From: Chloroflexi bacterium UBA4736
GTDB lineage: Bacteria > Chloroflexota > Dormibacteria > Dormibacterales > Dormibacteraceae
NCBI GenBank assembly: GCA_002404015.1
Contig: DHIW01000087.1
Location: 1 to 50,874, forward strand
Reading direction: 5' to 3'
Length of the DNA stretch: 50,874 nt
Below are positions 47,700-50,874 of the stretch, piece by piece. The notes under the pieces are model-generated. The model had not been told where the DNA came from, ran no database searches, and saw only the letters and a program-made list of their open reading frames with translations. The translations under genes were made by a program, and so were the position numbers. Position 1 is the first letter of the stretch; the number at the start of each line of letters is the position of its first letter.

Positions 47700-48647
47700 G
47701 TGGCCGTCCTCGTAACGACCAGGCTGGCTGCCCTCCTGGCCAGCCTGGTCGGGGCGTCGCTCCTCGTCTTCGCGGTCGTGAACGTGCTGCCGGGCGACGT
47801 GGCGGCCGTGATCCTTGGCACCAACGCGACCGCCGAGAACGTGGCCCAGCTCCGCCAGCAGCTCGGCCTCGACCAGCCGGAGTGGCTGCGCTACCTGCAG
47901 TGGGTGGGCGGGATGCTGCGCGGCGACTTCGGGACCTCTCTTCTCTCTCACGCGGCGGTGGGCGGGCTGATCCTGCAGAAGCTGACCGTCAGCGGCCCGC
48001 TGGCCCTGCTCTCGGGGGCCATTGCGCTGGTCATCTCGGTTCCCCTGGGCGTGATCGCCGGGGTCCGCTACCGGCGCCTCAGCGGGGCCCTGATCTCAGC
48101 GCTCAGCCTGGGCGGCATTGCCATCCCCGCCTTCTGGGCCGGCCTCCTGCTGGCAACCGTCTTCGCGATCGAGCTGCGCCTGCTGCCGGCCGGCGGCTTC
48201 ATCGACTGGAGCGAGGACCCCGTGGCCGCCCTGCGCTCGCTGATCCTGCCCTCGTTCGCCCTCGGCCTGGTCCAGGGCGCCGTGCTGACGCGCTACATCC
48301 GCTCGGCGATCATCGACGTCCAGCGCGAGGACTACATCCGGACGGCCCGCGCCAAGGGCCTGACCCGCTGGCAGGCGCTGCGCCGGCACGGCTTCAAGAA
48401 CGCCGCCATCCCGGTCGTGACGATCCTCGGCATCCAGCTCACCGGCCTGCTGGTGGGCGCCATCGTGATCGAGAACGTCTTCGTCCTGCCCGGGCTGGGC
48501 CGCCTGCTCTTCCAGTCGGTCGGCAACCGCGACCTGGTTGTGGTGCAGGACCTGGTCATGCTTCTGACGGCGCTGGTCCTGGTCGTCAACTTCCTGGTCG
48601 ACCTCTCCTACCGGCTGCTCGATCCCCGGCTGGGGCCCCGCTCGTGA
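47700..48647 (+). CDS. ABC transporter permease, DppB/OppB type
   Basis: 315 aa, GTG start 20 bp after the binding-protein gene. About six hydrophobic segments, early PGDVAAVILGTNATAENVAQ, LRQQLGLDQPEWLRYLQW, and the EAA loop with REDYIRTARAKGLTRWQALR followed by HGFKNAAIPVVTILG. Ends DPRLGPRS. Forms the membrane channel with the next gene. GTGA overlap with it. Confidence 0.92.
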   Translation: MAVLVTTRLAALLASLVGASLLVFAVVNVLPGDVAAVILGTNATAENVAQLRQQLGLDQPEWLRYLQWVGGMLRGDFGTSLLSHAAVGGLILQKLTVSGPLALLSGAIALVISVPLGVIAGVRYRRLSGALISALSLGGIAIPAFWAGLLLATVFAIELRLLPAGGFIDWSEDPVAALRSLILPSFALGLVQGAVLTRYIRSAIIDVQREDYIRTARAKGLTRWQALRRHGFKNAAIPVVTILGIQLTGLLVGAIVIENVFVLPGLGRLLFQSVGNRDLVVVQDLVMLLTALVLVVNFLVDLSYRLLDPRLGPRS

Positions 48648-49480
48648 CGACCCGCCACCTCCCCCCGGCGCTCGTCGCGGGCGTGGCGCTGGTCGGGTTG
48701 GTGGTGTTGGCCGCCCTGGTCTCGCTGGCCTGGACCCCCTTCGACCCCACCCACGTCGTGATCGCGGAGCGCTTCCGGCCGGCAGGAGGCGCGCACCTCC
48801 TGGGCACCGACCAGCTGGGCCGCGACGTGTTCAGCCGGATCATGGCGGGCGCGCGCAACACCCTGCTCGTAGGCATCGTGACCGTTGTCATCGCGATCGG
48901 GATCGGGGTTCCGCTCGGCGGCCTGGCGGCGCTCTTCCGGGGCCCGGTCGAGGAGGTCACGATGCGCGTCAGCGACGTGCTGCTGGCGTTTCCAGCCATC
49001 CTCCTGGCCCTGCTCTTCGCGGCGGTGTTCCACCCCAGCCTGCTGACCGCAATGGCGGCGATCGGGATCGCCTTCATCCCGGTCTTCGCCCGCGTCGTTC
49101 GGGGCGCCGGCCTGCAGGTGATGCAGCAGGACTACGTCACCGCCGCCCGCACATTCGGCAGCGGCCGGGCCTGGATCTTCTGGCGCCACCTGCTGCCCAA
49201 CATCAGCTCGGTCCTGATCGTGCAGGCCACGATCGCCTTCGCGGTTGCCATCCTGGCCGAGGCGGCGCTCAGCTACCTGGGCCTGGGCACGCCGCCGCCG
49301 ACACCGTCGTGGGGCCGAATGTTGAGCGACTCCCAGAGCTACCTCTTCCAGGCGCCCCTCCTCGCGCTCTGGCCAGGCCTCTCCATCGCCCTCGCCGTGC
49401 TGGGCTTCAACCTGCTCGGCGACGGCCTTCGGGACCTCCTCGACCCCAAGCTGGTCGAGCGGCTGCCGGCGCAGGGATGA
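48644..49480 (+). CDS. ABC transporter permease, DppC/OppC type
   Basis: 278 aa from the GTG at 48644. About six hydrophobic segments with HLLGTDQLGRDVFSRIMAGA near the start (OppC signature), the EAA loop QQDYVTAARTFGSGRAWIFW and RHLLPNISSVLIVQ, and LSYLGLGTPPPTPSWG. Partner of the previous permease. ATGA overlap with the ATPase gene that follows. Confidence 0.92.
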   Translation: MTTRHLPPALVAGVALVGLVVLAALVSLAWTPFDPTHVVIAERFRPAGGAHLLGTDQLGRDVFSRIMAGARNTLLVGIVTVVIAIGIGVPLGGLAALFRGPVEEVTMRVSDVLLAFPAILLALLFAAVFHPSLLTAMAAIGIAFIPVFARVVRGAGLQVMQQDYVTAARTFGSGRAWIFWRHLLPNISSVLIVQATIAFAVAILAEAALSYLGLGTPPPTPSWGRMLSDSQSYLFQAPLLALWPGLSIALAVLGFNLLGDGLRDLLDPKLVERLPAQG

Positions 49481-50445
49481 CCGATACCGCGCTCCGCGTC
49501 GAGAACCTGACCGTCCGGGTCGGCGCCGTCGAGGCGGTGCACGGGATCAGCTTCGATCTGCCGGCCGGCCGGCGCACCGGCCTGATCGGCGAGTCGGGCT
49601 CCGGAAAGTCGCTCACGGCGCTGGCCCTGATGGGCCTTTTGCCGGACGGGCTCGCCGCCGGCGGCCGCGTCCTGTACCAGGAGCGCGACCTGCTCGACAT
49701 GGACGACGCCGATCTGTGCGAGCTGCGCGGGGACCGGCTGGCGATGGTGTTCCAGGAGCCGATGACGGCGCTCAACCCCGTGATGCGGATCGGCCAGCAG
49801 GTCGCGGAACCCCTCCGGGTCCACCGCGGGCTGGGCCGCCGCGAGGCCCACGCCGCCGCCCGGACCCTCCTGGAGCGGGTCCGGATGCCCGACCCGGACG
49901 ACAAGATGGCCTCCTATCCGCACCAGCTGTCGGGCGGCCAGCGCCAGCGCGCCATGCTGGCGATGGCGATGGCCTGCACGCCGGACGTGCTGATCGCCGA
50001 CGAGCCCACCACCGCTCTCGACGTGACGGTCCAGGCCCAGATCCTGAAGCTGCTGAGCGAGCTGGTCACGGAGACCTCCTCCACCCTGCTGCTGATCACG
50101 CACGACCTGGCCGTCGTGGCCAACGTGTGTGACGCGGTGCTGGTCATGTACGGGGGCCGGATCGTGGAGTCGGGCAGCGTGAGCGACGTCTTCGAGCGGC
50201 CCCGCCACCCCTACACGCGGGCGCTGCTGGACGCGATCCCACCCATCGACCGCGAGCTCCCGGACCGGCATCTGAACGCCATCCCGGGGTCGGTGCCGGG
50301 CCTGGGTGATTTCCCGCCTGGCTGCCCCTTCCGGAACCGCTGCCCGAGGGCGCAGGAGGACTGCGCCCGGATGCCGCCCCTGGAAGGGACCGGCCACGCC
50401 TTCGCCTGCTGGCACCCGGTCCCCGAGCCGGAGGCGGCGCCGTGA
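49477..50445 (+). CDS. ABC transporter ATP-binding protein, DppD/OppD type
   Basis: 322 aa. Walker [17 protein letters not shown] near 36, Q-loop [13 protein letters not shown], signature [15 protein letters not shown], Walker [16 protein letters not shown] and switch His in [10 protein letters not shown]. The C-terminal oligopeptide-transporter extension contains [16 protein letters not shown], a Cys motif typical of the group (sometimes binding an Fe-S cluster). Powers import with the downstream ATPase. GTGA overlap with the next gene. Confidence 0.94.
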   Translation: MTDTALRVENLTVRVGAVEAVHGISFDLPAGRRTGLIGESGSGKSLTALALMGLLPDGLAAGGRVLYQERDLLDMDDADLCELRGDRLAMVFQEPMTALNPVMRIGQQVAEPLRVHRGLGRREAHAAARTLLERVRMPDPDDKMASYPHQLSGGQRQRAMLAMAMACTPDVLIADEPTTALDVTVQAQILKLLSELVTETSSTLLLITHDLAVVANVCDAVLVMYGGRIVESGSVSDVFERPRHPYTRALLDAIPPIDRELPDRHLNAIPGSVPGLGDFPPGCPFRNRCPRAQEDCARMPPLEGTGHAFACWHPVPEPEAAP

Positions 50446-50874
50446 GCGAGGAGGTGCTGTTTCGCGCCGACCATGTCAGCAAGCGGTTCCAGCTGCCGCG
50501 AACCAGCCTCTTCAAGCCGCGCCGCTCGCTCACCGCGGTCAAGGACGTGAGCTTCGAGCTGCGCCGGGGCGAGACGCTGGGAGTGGTCGGCGAGTCGGGG
50601 TCCGGCAAGACCACGCTGGTCAGGCTGATGCTGGGCCTCGAGCGGCCCGACGAGGGCAGCATGGTCTACACGGGCGGATCTCTGACGCGGGATGTCCAGG
50701 TGGTGTTCCAGGACCCGGCCAGCGCCCTCGATCCCCGGATGCGGGTTGGCGAGATCATCGTCGAGCCGCTCCGCGTCATGCGCCTGCCGGGTGACCGGAA
50801 GGCGCGCCTGCACGAGCTGCTGGACGCGGTCGGCCTGACGAGGGACTCCGCCCGCCGCTACCCGCACGAGTTCT
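50442..50874 (+). CDS. ABC transporter ATP-binding protein, DppF/OppF type (partial, runs off the end)
   Basis: At least 144 aa from a GTG at 50442. FRADHVSKRFQLPRTSLF, a Walker A GESGSGKTTLVRLMLG and Q-loop VFQDPASALDPRM are visible. The window ends after RRYPHEF, just before the signature motif. It completes the SBP-permease-permease-ATPase-ATPase operon. Confidence 0.9.
   Translation, partial: MSEEVLFRADHVSKRFQLPRTSLFKPRRSLTAVKDVSFELRRGETLGVVGESGSGKTTLVRLMLGLERPDEGSMVYTGGSLTRDVQVVFQDPASALDPRMRVGEIIVEPLRVMRLPGDRKARLHELLDAVGLTRDSARRYPHEF

Noticed and set aside
1..50874. tRNA, rRNA, CRISPR array, riboswitch, integrase or transposase gene
   Set aside because: Intergenic regions were read for cloverleaf ends, regular repeats and known RNA motifs, and proteins for recombinase motifs; none was found. 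A covariance-model scan could still reveal a small RNA.

Overview
This is about 50.9 kb of very GC-rich bacterial chromosome, densely packed, with many GTG/TTG starts and many 1-8 bp gene overlaps (ATGA, GTGA, TGATG). A class E/F-type sortase with its anchored substrate, lipoprotein and Tat-type signals, PspA/PspAA-like sequence, an MprAB/PepD-like two-component/HtrA locus and a Flp pilin suggest a free-living, probably soil, heterotrophic terrabacterium (Actinomycetota or a Chloroflexota/Dormibacterota relative). That placement is inference. I found no rRNA, tRNA, CRISPR array, phage block or transposase.

Layout. 0-5.3 kb: LiaF-like membrane protein, OmpR-type regulator, remnants of a histidine kinase and an FtsX permease, a Gfo/Idh oxidoreductase, and a MarR-controlled DHA2 exporter. 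5.3-11.8 kb: BNR-repeat protein, PstS with a Pho box, aminotransferase, CPA1 antiporter, PspA/PspAA fragment and nitroreductase fragment. 12-20.2 kb: secreted proteins, a GH4 glycosidase, a sugar-isomerase-like TIM barrel, a PAS/DUF2461 chimera, and a sortase operon. 20.3-24.7 kb: protocatechuate branch of the beta-ketoadipate pathway (pcaB-pcaC on +; receiver protein-pcaH-pcaG-MetE-like on -). 24.8-27.5 kb: FAD reductase, type III PKS and isoprenylcysteine-methyltransferase-like protein. 27.9-31.2 kb: a five-gene redox operon (small anchored protein, ApbE, ferric-reductase-like cytochrome b, NuoF-like protein, ferredoxin). 31.3-37.5 kb: paralogous small secreted proteins, a C39-like peptidase, a two-component system and an HtrA protease. 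37.5-45 kb: small unknown proteins, CPBP protease, AI-2E-type permease, hydrolase, cupin, EamA transporter. 45-50.9 kb: orphan Flp pilin, SDR, and a Dpp/Opp-type ABC transporter whose last gene runs off the end.

Two themes stand out. First, the left 16.5 kb has repeated signs of gene damage: genes missing their 5' ends, two cases of back-to-back divergent truncation, a chimeric ORF and probable one-base frameshifts. Either this lineage has deletion scars or the assembly is faulty here. Second, a 15-base motif close to CAGGAAACTCTGAGG occurs in the same orientation upstream of the redox operon, of a paralogue of its first gene, of the two-component system, and of a small membrane protein at 14.4 kb. 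This suggests one envelope-stress/redox regulon. The ApbE operon, with its tiny anchored protein ending in a conserved AVSGGS tail, is the best candidate here for an undescribed system.
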